DNA of 64,000 nucleotides from Pedobacter namyangjuensis (lineage in GTDB: Bacteria; Bacteroidota; Bacteroidia; Sphingobacteriales; Sphingobacteriaceae), in assembly GCF_003313325.1 (NCBI RefSeq), contig NZ_QMHQ01000001.1, positions 186,001-250,000 of the forward strand. Reading direction: 5' to 3'. Every line of letters begins with the position of its first letter. The first letter of the stretch is position 1. Both the position numbers and the translations under genes were made by a program. The notes below the pieces were generated by a model that did no database searches, had not been told where the DNA came from, and was given only the letters and a program-made list of their open reading frames with translations. Below, one piece after another: positions 45,130-52,974 of this stretch.

Positions 45130-45672
45130 ATGAACTTTAGATGTATTTATTTCTTAATGCTAATCACTACCTCAATATGTAGTTGTAATTGGTCGCCATT
45201 TGTTAAAGATTACCCAAACAATATCACATATGATGGTTATACATTTAATTTATTACATACTATCCCAATGGCATTTGAAAAAGATACTATCTACCCCGAT
45301 CTTTTTTTAAGCACCTTAAATGTTGATGGTGATATTAGGAGGGTTTTAAGATTTTATTCAGAAAAAGACACAATAATATTCCCTTTATCAAACGCCGTTA
45401 ACAATTACACAATTGTATCATGTTATAGTCTTAACATTAGAACTAAGAGATATTTATGGTTAGAAGATAATTTCGGCACTTTTGTTTTGGATATCAATTT
45501 AAAGAAAGTTGTAAATGTAAAATTATCAAAAATAAAACTTTCTGAAATTGCACCAACAGGTGCCTCCATGGGAACTAAAATGAAAGTCACAAATGCGTAT
45601 ATTAAAAATCAATTGAGATTAAATAGAGTATCTAAAATTATAATCTTAGACAGTTTGCATTTTAAGATGTAG
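45130..45672 (+). CDS. Small lipoprotein of unknown function, end of the operon
   Basis: I start at the ATG at 45130 (MNFRCIYFLMLITT) since it gives a signal sequence with lipobox (SICSCNW, Cys18); the longer frame from 45034 runs back into the nuclease gene. The 160-residue mature part begins with NITYDGYTFNLLHT and has alternating strands. Not recognised. Four bases follow the nuclease gene, so it is likely the last member of the tight run. Confidence 0.65.
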   Translation: MNFRCIYFLMLITTSICSCNWSPFVKDYPNNITYDGYTFNLLHTIPMAFEKDTIYPDLFLSTLNVDGDIRRVLRFYSEKDTIIFPLSNAVNNYTIVSCYSLNIRTKRYLWLEDNFGTFVLDINLKKVVNVKLSKIKLSEIAPTGASMGTKMKVTNAYIKNQLRLNRVSKIIILDSLHFKM

Positions 45673-45689
45673 GGTAAAAACTTCTTCAA

Positions 45690-46043
45690 ATGTCCAATAT
45701 CATCAAAATAACGCTCTCAATTCTCTTACTTCTTTGTCTTTTACAAATGCCTTATGGTTATTACCAATTAGTGCGGTTTGTTGCGATGGTAGGATTTGGT
45801 GTATTAGCCTTTCAGGCACATAAAAAAGAGCATCAGTTAGAAATGGTGATTTGTGCTTTGTTAGCATTGTTGTTTCAGCCCTTTGCAAAAGTAGCGTTAG
45901 GTAAAGAATTATGGAATGTGGTTGATGTAATTGTAGCACTTGCACTGCTAATTTCTATGTTTACAAAACCATATAATGAGAGGTTAGAGCGTATCAAAAA
46001 AGAGCAAAACCATTCAGATAGAAATTTCCCGGACCACAAATGA
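45690..46043 (+). CDS. DUF6804 family membrane protein
   Basis: A 117-residue protein with three to four membrane helices. MPYGYYQLVRF and LFQPFAKVALGKELWNVVDVIVA are the landmarks of the family I know as DUF6804. Function unknown. It starts 17 bases after the operon's last lipoprotein. Its stop codon TGA overlaps the ATG of the following broken gene (ATGA at 46040). Confidence 0.8.
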   Translation: MSNIIKITLSILLLLCLLQMPYGYYQLVRFVAMVGFGVLAFQAHKKEHQLEMVICALLALLFQPFAKVALGKELWNVVDVIVALALLISMFTKPYNERLERIKKEQNHSDRNFPDHK

Positions 46044-46251
46044 AATCCCTAATATTTCTTTTACATTTTATTTTTTTAGTTGCGCCAAAGCACAACAAAT
46101 CGAAGTCTATTTATGCGATAGTCCAAATGGCAAGAAATACCATTACAAACAGAACTGTAGAGGTTTAAGCAACTGTAGTTACAAAACGATTAAAGTGAGT
46201 TTGGAAAAAGCGAAGAAGATGGGTAAGACGATGTGTGGTTGGGAGAAATAG
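46040..46251 (+). pseudogene. Frameshifted small Cys-rich secreted protein gene
   Basis: The ATG at 46040 overlaps the upstream stop and opens MKSLIFLLHFIF, a signal peptide, but the frame then ends early at a TAA. The next frame continues it: FSCAKAQQIEVYLCDSPNG, then YHYKQNCRGLSNC and KKMGKTMCGWEK to the TAG ending at 46251. The break is at a run of seven T (46071-46077); one more T would join the two parts into a protein of about 70 residues of a type common in Bacteroidota (VYxCDSPxGKKYHY). It may be a real mutation, a slippery site or a sequencing error. Confidence 0.7.
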
Positions 46252-46575
46252 GTAGTGTTTTTTGGAAAGAACATTTCGTTCAACAATACAAGCCGACGCA
46301 TGGCCCGCCGTTCTTTCTGCCCGAGGCTCTTTGGGCATTGCAAAAAATCGTCACCATTACTAAGCACGGCATACGCTTAGTATATTACCGATTTTCATCC
46401 GGAGCCGAGGTATGGTGATGCGAACAGTTAAATGCCACACACACGCCTTGAAACTTAGGATAACGAAGTCCACAAAAGAGATGAAAGAATAGTTGAAGAG
46501 ATTGCTCCGGCTCGCTCGTACCTAGGCTTCGCAATTGCGGAATTAGGACGACAAATAGTGCTCAAGATTTAAAAG
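46252..46575. other. Intergenic region richer in G+C, with repeat remnants
   Basis: I see no gene in these 324 bases. The first half is more G+C rich than the flanks and carries a small inverted repeat (ACTAAGC ... GCTTAGT near 46355-46382). The end, 46497-46555, resembles in reverse the dispersed Bacteroidota repeat ATTGCGAGGxxGTACGAxGAAGCAATCTC. An open frame of 61 codons here has no coding signs. Confidence 0.5.
46497..46555. repeat. Dispersed repeat, degenerate copy
   Basis: GAGATTGCTCCGGCTCG ... GTACCTAGGCTTCGCAATTG ... GACGACAAAT follows the order of a repeat common between genes in Pedobacter and relatives. Assignment is by memory of that pattern. Confidence 0.45.
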
Positions 46576-47580
46576 CTATTTCAACCTCTTCTTCAATTTG
46601 CCTTTGAAATTATCAGATTTAATAACTTCACCATCATCGGTAACTAAAATACATTGGTACAATGGAAACTGGTTCATTAATAGCATCCCTTTTTCTTTAC
46701 CTAATACCATAATAGAAGTACTTAATCCATTTGCCATTTCTGCGCTCGGACCAATCACGGTTGCGCTAATCAGTCCCGTTGCGGGGTAACCTGTTATTGG
46801 ATTAATGATGTGCGCATATCGGATTCCGTTAAATTCAACGTACTTTTCGTAACTCCCAGATGTTGTTACAGCTTCTCGTTTTAAAGCGAGCACGGCAACA
46901 TTACTGCGCTCATCAAAAGGATTGGTTAGCCCAATTTTCCAAGCTCCACTTTTAGGTGGTTTACCCCAAGTTGCTAAATCGCCAGATGCGTTTACAATCC
47001 CAGCAGTTATGCCCATACTTTCCATCAAAGCTCTACCTCTATCCGCTGCATAACCTTTTCCCGTTGCACCAAACCCAATCTTCATACCTCGCAATTTCAA
47101 AAAAACTGTTGATGTTAGGCTATCTAATTCGATATTTTTATAACCTACTTTAGCTACCGAGTTTTTGATATCTTCTTTCGAAGGCATACTTTTCATCGAG
47201 CCATCAAATCTCCAAATCCTATCCATTGCAGCATAGCTGATATCAAAAGCGCCGTTGGTAATTTCAGAAAAATGTAATGCTCTTTTAACTAGCTCAAACA
47301 CCTCTTTACTTACCTTAACGGGTTTTATTCCGGCATTTTTGTTGATTTGGTCCACTTCCGTACCTGCTTTCCAATCAGAAATCAAGTTTTCTATTCGAGC
47401 GATTTCGGCAATTACACTGTCAATATGCTTGTCGGCAGTTGGGCCATCTATGGCTACAATCGTAATATCAAAGCGACTGCCCATTAAAGTAACCGCACGC
47501 TCTTTCAAAACTTGAGCGTTGGCAATTGCACTTAAAGCCACTAAACAGATCAGTATTAGAGACGGTTGCCTTTTCATCAT
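46576..47580 (-). CDS. apbE: FAD:protein FMN transferase
   Basis: A 334-residue exported protein with signal peptide (to about residue 23, NAQ). ApbE landmarks are MGSRFDITI near 33, the AAMDRIWRFDG and FGATGKGYAADRG region near 170-182, the NASGDLATWG segment near 198 and the HIINPITGYPATG end-domain with the metal-site residues. It transfers FMN through a phosphodiester bond to a Thr of target proteins in the periplasm. It ends the operon and lies 3 bases after the flavoprotein gene. I see no classical target motif in the neighbours. Confidence 0.92.
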   Translation of the reverse strand: MMKRQPSLILICLVALSAIANAQVLKERAVTLMGSRFDITIVAIDGPTADKHIDSVIAEIARIENLISDWKAGTEVDQINKNAGIKPVKVSKEVFELVKRALHFSEITNGAFDISYAAMDRIWRFDGSMKSMPSKEDIKNSVAKVGYKNIELDSLTSTVFLKLRGMKIGFGATGKGYAADRGRALMESMGITAGIVNASGDLATWGKPPKSGAWKIGLTNPFDERSNVAVLALKREAVTTSGSYEKYVEFNGIRYAHIINPITGYPATGLISATVIGPSAEMANGLSTSIMVLGKEKGMLLMNQFPLYQCILVTDDGEVIKSDNFKGKLKKRLK

Positions 47581-47583
47581 TGA

Positions 47584-49779
47584 TTAATAACAATCGGTTA
47601 AAACTTGTCTGTTATTTTTGTAATATTCCAAAGGCTTTTGATTCAATTCTAGGCAAATTTTATCAAGTGTTCGTTCTACATCTTTTTGCATCTGCAAAGC
47701 ACCACATATCATCACTACAGTACCATTTGCCAATTTATGGGCAATATTAACAGCATCATTATTAATTAAGTCCATTACATAACAATGGTTTTGCTCTCGC
47801 GAAAAAGCAATTTGATAATTAGTAAGATATTGCTGTTTAACCTGTTTGTCTAAAAATAACCGATGCTTCCTAATTACATCGGTTTCTTGCCTGAAGCCTA
47901 CATAAAGTGTGGTGTCGATTTCTTTATACTTTTTAGTAATCATCCCCAGAAATGGCGCAATACCGGTTCCATTGCCAATCATAATAACAGCTTTTTTCTT
48001 TGGTCGATGAAAAGAAGCGTTAACTACCAATCTAGCTTTTATCACCTCGCCTACTTTTAGGTTATTTAGGTATTCAGATCCTAATCCCCCTGGGTGAAGT
48101 TTAACAACTAATTGTATATTTCCATCGCACTTAGCAACAGAATATAGACGTTCTCTATTATCATCTGCGGGATATATAGCCAGCAAATCGCCAGAGGTAA
48201 ATGTGGCTCTAGCAGGCGTCCTGATGGTAATTAAAAAAGTATGCTCCTCTGCTGATACTTCGGTTCTGTCTAAAACCATCATTTTTTGCAAACCTTTAGG
48301 TTTTTTAGCATATAGCGCAGGCGTAGTTGCTAAGGGTATATTACTTTGCTCGCTCCATGTTTTTACCCATGTTACAAATTCGCTTGCGGATTTATCATCT
48401 ACGGTATGCATAGCGGTAAATCTTGCAGACCAATCTTGAGTTTCTAGTTTCTGATCTACAGCCTTAGCAAATTCACAGAAATCTGCATAAGCATGGGAAC
48501 CGAAACCAACCACCGAAAATTGGGTGCCTTTTTCTTGCGGGTTTCTATCTATCAGTTGCAATACCTTATTGGCGTTTGCCGGTGGATCTCCCAAACCATA
48601 TGTAGAAGTAAAAACTAACAAATGTTTAGCCTTAGAAAATGTCTTGTACTGGTTAAGTTGCAACAAATGAGCGCTTTTTCCGGCATCTATTAATTGCTGG
48701 TGAATGGCATGAGCAAAACGTAAAGTGCTGCCATTCTCAGAGCCAACAAGCAAAATATATTCGGCTTCATCTGCTTTGTGTTTATTTTTAATTTTTGGCG
48801 CTCGTCTTTTTAGCGTAATGGCAAAGCCCGAGTAAACGAAAAACAAAATATTTAAACAGGCAATACCTAAAATAATAGCCCAAATTATATTACTACGACC
48901 GGTATGCAAATCTAAACTTAGGTTTTCTAACAGCAACGTTGTTGGATATTTAACCAAGCTCTCTACCTTACCGTTAAATTGGTTTACAATCAGCTCTCGA
49001 TCATTTAATTTTAAGTTGTAATACTCTTCAGGGTCATCGGCGAAGGGAAAAGCTAATTTCTTAACATCTGCTAGCTTGGTCTGTTTAAAGATCTCAAAAT
49101 CTGCAATTTTTTGTTGCTCAAAATCTACTTTCGAAACCGCAATTTCTTTATGCTGGATATCACTTTGTGGAAAAAGCTTAAACCTGGCCATAGATAAATA
49201 AGTTCCGGTTAATGCGATTATTAACACTGGAATTAATATTAATCTACCGGTTACTACGTGGTAGTATTGGGCAAAGTATTCTTTTACAACTTTTGTAAAG
49301 AATCGCTTCATACCACGTTGCCTTTGTAATACCAAAACGAAACCAGAAATGGCTATTAGCAAAAGTAAAAAGGAAACAATACCAATAATTGCCCGGCCAG
49401 TTTCTTTAAGAAATAAAGAACGGTGCAAGGCGATGTTCCATTCTACAAAGGCACTTTTTTCTATTTGCTTACCTAAAATCTTTCCAGAGCTCGGATCAAC
49501 ATAAGCATCAATTTCATTGCCCTCGTTATCAAATCCTTTTAGTAAAACGAAACCATTATGGTCTATATCGATTTCGCTAATTTCTGAGAATTTTTGCTTT
49601 AATACCGGAATGGATTGGGCTAGCGTAATGTTATCGAAGTTTGCAACCCGATAGGGAGGCATTTTTTCTTGTATTGCATCTATAGCAAGTATGGCACCGG
49701 TTACCGATGCCATAACTAGAAAAAGCGATGAAATGATAGCTAATGCCAAATGGGCGTACCGCCAAATGGATAAGGTCAT
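47584..49779 (-). CDS. PepSY membrane domain fused to flavodoxin and FAD/NAD reductase domains
   Basis: A 731-residue fusion. Residues 1 to about 320 form a PepSY_TM region with four membrane helices (RYAHLALAIISS start, WNIALHRSLFLK, YYHVVTGRLILIPVL). A flavodoxin domain (about 345-480) shows LVGSENGSTLRFA and STYGLGDPPANA. The C-terminal reductase domain carries RLYSVA (FAD) near 575 and MIGNGTGIAPFLGMI (NAD) near 640. It resembles sulfite-reductase flavoprotein chains joined to a membrane electron carrier, and would move electrons from NADPH across the inner membrane. It is 9 bases after the DUF2271 gene. Confidence 0.9.
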   Translation of the reverse strand: MTLSIWRYAHLALAIISSLFLVMASVTGAILAIDAIQEKMPPYRVANFDNITLAQSIPVLKQKFSEISEIDIDHNGFVLLKGFDNEGNEIDAYVDPSSGKILGKQIEKSAFVEWNIALHRSLFLKETGRAIIGIVSFLLLLIAISGFVLVLQRQRGMKRFFTKVVKEYFAQYYHVVTGRLILIPVLIIALTGTYLSMARFKLFPQSDIQHKEIAVSKVDFEQQKIADFEIFKQTKLADVKKLAFPFADDPEEYYNLKLNDRELIVNQFNGKVESLVKYPTTLLLENLSLDLHTGRSNIIWAIILGIACLNILFFVYSGFAITLKRRAPKIKNKHKADEAEYILLVGSENGSTLRFAHAIHQQLIDAGKSAHLLQLNQYKTFSKAKHLLVFTSTYGLGDPPANANKVLQLIDRNPQEKGTQFSVVGFGSHAYADFCEFAKAVDQKLETQDWSARFTAMHTVDDKSASEFVTWVKTWSEQSNIPLATTPALYAKKPKGLQKMMVLDRTEVSAEEHTFLITIRTPARATFTSGDLLAIYPADDNRERLYSVAKCDGNIQLVVKLHPGGLGSEYLNNLKVGEVIKARLVVNASFHRPKKKAVIMIGNGTGIAPFLGMITKKYKEIDTTLYVGFRQETDVIRKHRLFLDKQVKQQYLTNYQIAFSREQNHCYVMDLINNDAVNIAHKLANGTVVMICGALQMQKDVERTLDKICLELNQKPLEYYKNNRQVLTDCY

Positions 49780-49788
49780 TTTAAAATT

Positions 49789-50274
49789 TTATGGCTGTAC
49801 TACTTTACTAAACCTGATGTACTGAATATATCCTTTACCATCTACTTTGCCTTTAAGCGCATCGGCAGTTAAAGGAATTTCTACATCGCTAACATGATAG
49901 TTTTGCGCCTCTACCGAACTTTCGAAACGTAGTTTATAGCCTTTGTTTAAAAGGGCATCATCTAAATCAAGATTTACCAAAGTTCTATCGCCACCACCAA
50001 TAGAAGCTCCGGTTTTAGCATTAAGTTTTTTGGTTTTATTAAAGAACTTAAACCATTCCTTAAACCCATTGTACCATTTGGTGTCTTTACCCATCATGTA
50101 CAAGGTTTTATCGTAAGCTCCGCTAGGATTAATCAATGAAACCACTACATAAGCTTTCTCGCCACTATAGCCGTTCATTTGCACCATGCATTTGTACTTT
50201 GAAGTTTGTGCATTAGCCTGTAAACCGAAACACAGTATAAGTGCAAGTGCACAAATCTTAAAAATTCTCATCAT
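49789..50274 (-). CDS. DUF2271 family secreted protein
   Basis: A 161-residue protein with a signal peptide (residues 1-22, ANAQ) and the DUF2271 pattern GYSGEKAYVVVSLINPSGAYDKTLYMMG followed by WYNGFKEWFKFF. Family members are periplasmic and often lie with PepSY and ApbE genes, as here. They may be part of a flavin- or iron-linked envelope redox chain. It overlaps no gene but sits 4 bases from the ankyrin gene. Confidence 0.88.
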   Translation of the reverse strand: MMRIFKICALALILCFGLQANAQTSKYKCMVQMNGYSGEKAYVVVSLINPSGAYDKTLYMMGKDTKWYNGFKEWFKFFNKTKKLNAKTGASIGGGDRTLVNLDLDDALLNKGYKLRFESSVEAQNYHVSDVEIPLTADALKGKVDGKGYIQYIRFSKVVQP

Positions 50275-50278
50275 TTTA

Positions 50279-51793
50279 TTATTTTAAAAAGGTTACCGCA
50301 ACTTTTTTGTCGGCTAAAAACTTGTTCTCCGCAGCTAAATCATAGGCCGTTTCATCAAAATCTGTTTTGATGGTTTTATCTGCACCAATAGAAACCAAAT
50401 ATTTTAAAATCTCATCATCTTTTGAAATTAATGCAGCTCTATGCAATACCGTAACACCTTCTTTATTTTTTGTATTTACGTTTACTTTTAAATCGTTAAG
50501 TTTTTTTATTAAACCTAAATCTAATCTCGCAATAGCGATGTGATACAAAGTACTTCCATCTTTTTGAGGAGTTGCAACATTTAATCCCTTAGCGCTTAAC
50601 AAAGCTAGTTTCTCTGCAAATTCGTCTTTTGGCGTTGCTGCTGTTTGTGCACCCGGACCAGCTGGGCCACCCGCAGGGCGGTAACTTTGTACCAAGTAAT
50701 AAGCCAAGTTATTGCCTGCCTGATCTTCTACTTTTACATTTGCACCTTTACCAATTAGGAAGGCCACAACTTCTGGAGAACCTGTGCTTACCGCTTGTGT
50801 TAAAGCAGATTCGCCTTTTTTGTTAACTGCGTTGATGTCTTTTACCTTAGGTGCCAATAGCTCAAGTACGGCTAAATTTCTGCCACCTGCGGCGCTCATA
50901 AAAGCTGTAGTACCATCTGCATTAGCTTTATTTACATCTACGCCTTTTGCCAAGAAATAGTTAATAATTTCATCCTGATTTGGTTTACGAACAAGGCTAT
51001 GCAAAACGTTGTTACCTTCCTTATTAGTAGCTGAAGGATTTAATTTCAAATCCTCCACCAAGTATTTATACAATTCTAACGAAGCTGATGACCCACGACC
51101 GCCTTGTGCTGCGTAATACAGAGCTAAACCGGTTGGCTTTGCACCTTTAGCTAAAACCGCTTTTAAGAAATCGATATTACCACTTTTAGCGGCATAATCG
51201 AATGCTGTAGCACCTTCATCATCAACTGCATTAAAAGACAAACCTTTTGAAACGAAGTACTCGGCTAACTTTAGGTCTTTATCATTTGCTATACTCATTA
51301 ACAATAAGTTTGCGCCATTTGCATATTTCTTTTTAGGATCTGAACCTAATTTGAAAAAAGCATCGTAAACTGCAGTATTTGCTTGTCCGGCAGAAGCTGC
51401 GTAAGGTACAACAGGTGTACCGTAGCTATCTCCTTTTTCAAAATCAGAACCACGTTTAAGTAATTCTTGAACCAACTCTAAGTTTCCTTTTGCTGCAGCC
51501 CAATGTAAATAAGTACGACTGTGGTGCGTAGCCTTAGTAACCGGATTTCCTGGCTGATCTAATAAAAATTTGATTGTTTCGATAGGAGCATCGGAATTAA
51601 TTGCCATTGCCGTTGGATCGAAATGTCTAGCATCTGATTCTGATGGATTACTGCCTTTTGCAATTTCTGCTTTAACAGCATCTACAGAAGGCTTTTGTTT
51701 CCAAAAATCACCTTGTAATAAAGAATTTTTATTTTGTGCGTTTACAGTAAATACCGCAAAAACTAGCGAGGCAGCAATTAATATTTTTTTCAT
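50279..51793 (-). CDS. Secreted ankyrin-repeat protein
   Basis: A 504-residue protein with signal peptide (residues 1-19, VNAQ). About twelve ankyrin repeats follow, with typical G(N)LELVQELLKRGSDFEKGD and DGTTAFMSAAGGRNLAVLELL units and an insert rich in Gly/Pro (near 385). It is the first gene of a four-gene minus-strand operon (ankyrin, DUF2271, PepSY-flavoprotein, ApbE) and may scaffold the exported proteins. The repeat units are regular, suggesting no decay. Confidence 0.88.
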   Translation of the reverse strand: MKKILIAASLVFAVFTVNAQNKNSLLQGDFWKQKPSVDAVKAEIAKGSNPSESDARHFDPTAMAINSDAPIETIKFLLDQPGNPVTKATHHSRTYLHWAAAKGNLELVQELLKRGSDFEKGDSYGTPVVPYAASAGQANTAVYDAFFKLGSDPKKKYANGANLLLMSIANDKDLKLAEYFVSKGLSFNAVDDEGATAFDYAAKSGNIDFLKAVLAKGAKPTGLALYYAAQGGRGSSASLELYKYLVEDLKLNPSATNKEGNNVLHSLVRKPNQDEIINYFLAKGVDVNKANADGTTAFMSAAGGRNLAVLELLAPKVKDINAVNKKGESALTQAVSTGSPEVVAFLIGKGANVKVEDQAGNNLAYYLVQSYRPAGGPAGPGAQTAATPKDEFAEKLALLSAKGLNVATPQKDGSTLYHIAIARLDLGLIKKLNDLKVNVNTKNKEGVTVLHRAALISKDDEILKYLVSIGADKTIKTDFDETAYDLAAENKFLADKKVAVTFLK

Positions 51794-52132
51794 CTTTCTA
51801 ATTTATTGAGCTAAGGCCGCTAAAATAGTTATTTAGACTAATTCTACATAATAAATCACAATTTATTTAACTAATAGTTGTTTTGTGAGTTGGAATTGAC
51901 TGGTTACAATGAAGTATATCCGTTAATAAATTCGGAAGCATATACTTAAAATCCGCTAATACGGAAATCCGTATTGCCTTATTGCACATTTTTTATACCT
52001 TTGTATACCATAGCGAATGGAGAACATCCGGGTTAGTTGCCAATTTACTGGCAATGCCGTTTCTCATAAAAAAACTATCGCTCATTTTCCTATTGTTTTG
52101 CGAAAGAAAAATTAACTAACGCAACTCAAAAA
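51794..52132. other. Divergent intergenic region with promoter and structured leader
   Basis: These 339 bases lie between the ankyrin operon and a small lipoprotein gene. A full promoter-like match is at 51974-52003; downstream the leader can fold (GGAGAAC near 52019 with GTTTCTC near 52059; inner stem TTGCCA 52037-52042 with TGGCAA 52049-52054). No open frame of note is present. Confidence 0.5.
51974..52003 (+). promoter_or_regulatory. Bacteroidota-type promoter (TTG-19-TAnnTTTG)
   Basis: TTG at 51974-51976, then exactly 19 bases, then TACCTTTG at 51996-52003. This matches the -33/-7 consensus of the primary sigma factor in the phylum. It would begin transcription near 52010, about 120 bases before the lipoprotein ATG. 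Confidence 0.6.
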
Positions 52133-52375
52133 ATGAAAAAATTTCTTCTGGCCATTATCATCTTCAGTTTTGGCTGTAATACTAGAAAACATTACGTAGA
52201 AGCTCAGAACGGGAAACCAATAACCGGAACTGTTATCGAAACTTTTAAGACTAGCTATAAAGACATGAGCCTAAATTGGATTATGTTAAAGGATAGCACC
52301 AAAGTTGTTATTCACAACGGAAAATATGATGTTGGTTCTGCTTATAACGGCAAAATAAAAAAGCTGATTTTGTAA
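52133..52375 (+). CDS. Small lipoprotein of unknown function
   Basis: An 80-residue protein. A lipobox (IIFSFGCNT, Cys15) is followed by a short beta-rich mature part (NGKPITGTVIETFKTSYKD, KDSTKVVIHNGKYDVG). Not recognised. Transcription probably begins at the promoter at 51974-52003, which leaves a long leader of about 120 bases. Confidence 0.65.
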   Translation: MKKFLLAIIIFSFGCNTRKHYVEAQNGKPITGTVIETFKTSYKDMSLNWIMLKDSTKVVIHNGKYDVGSAYNGKIKKLIL

Positions 52376-52562
52376 TTGGGCTTATTGCGACAAAACGCGA
52401 AGAACTCTCTATAAACTCGAGGTGACGTAAAAAACCAACGTCATTTAGAACCGGAATGCAATGGTTAAGTCATCTCTAAGCTAAAAGTGTAGTAATCAAA
52501 TCAAGAACTAGTAGCTAAATAAAAAAAGCACCAACCATTTTCTTGATTGATGCTTTAAAAAG

Positions 52563-52634
52563 TAGCCCCGAGCAGAATCGAACTGCTATCTAATGTTTAG
52601 GAAACACCTATTCTATCCGTTGAACTACGGGGCC
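52563..52634 (-). tRNA. tRNA-Arg (CCT)
   Basis: A complete cloverleaf on the minus strand: acceptor stem GGCCCCG with CGGGGCT (one G-U), D stem, anticodon stem with loop TTCCTAA (anticodon CCT, plus-strand AGG at 52599-52601), T stem AGCAG/CTGCT with loop TTCGATT, discriminator A. CCA is not encoded. It decodes AGG. Confidence 0.95.
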
Positions 52635-52699
52635 ATTTTGTTAGCGCAAATATAGAAAATTATGTCGTTTCAAATAATGTCAAAACTCTATATTCGTAT

Positions 52700-52972
52700 A
52701 TGAAAATAATATTTGGCGTTCTCTTAATTCTGCTTGCGATTTTTATAAGCTTATGTTTGCTTATGGCAACCCTGCCATTAGTGGGCTCTAGTTTGGTTCA
52801 ATTAAAAAATAATAATGTGCATTCTTTTGGTTATATAATTGGCTTGCTAATTGGTTTTACATTTTTTGCTACCACAAACTTTGCAGTTTATTATTTAGGT
52901 TATAGAATGCTAACCGCTAAACGCAGAGCGCTTAAATCATTTTCAAGAGAGGATTTCCCTCCAAAATTTTAA
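52700..52972 (+). CDS. Small membrane protein of unknown function
   Basis: A 90-residue protein with two hydrophobic helices (about 4-28 and 45-68) and a basic C-terminal tail (AKRRALKSFSR). Not recognised. It converges with the MscS-type gene at 52975; their stop codons are two bases apart. Confidence 0.65.
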   Translation: MKIIFGVLLILLAIFISLCLLMATLPLVGSSLVQLKNNNVHSFGYIIGLLIGFTFFATTNFAVYYLGYRMLTAKRRALKSFSREDFPPKF

Positions 52973-52974
52973 GC

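Noticed and set aside
46233..46418. 61-residue open frame in the G+C-richer gap
   Set aside because: No signal peptide, no known motif, overlaps the end of the frameshifted gene.
46420..46480. Integron attC-like text (GTTAAAT)
   Set aside because: No matching RYYYAAC partner at a suitable distance and no integrase gene in view.
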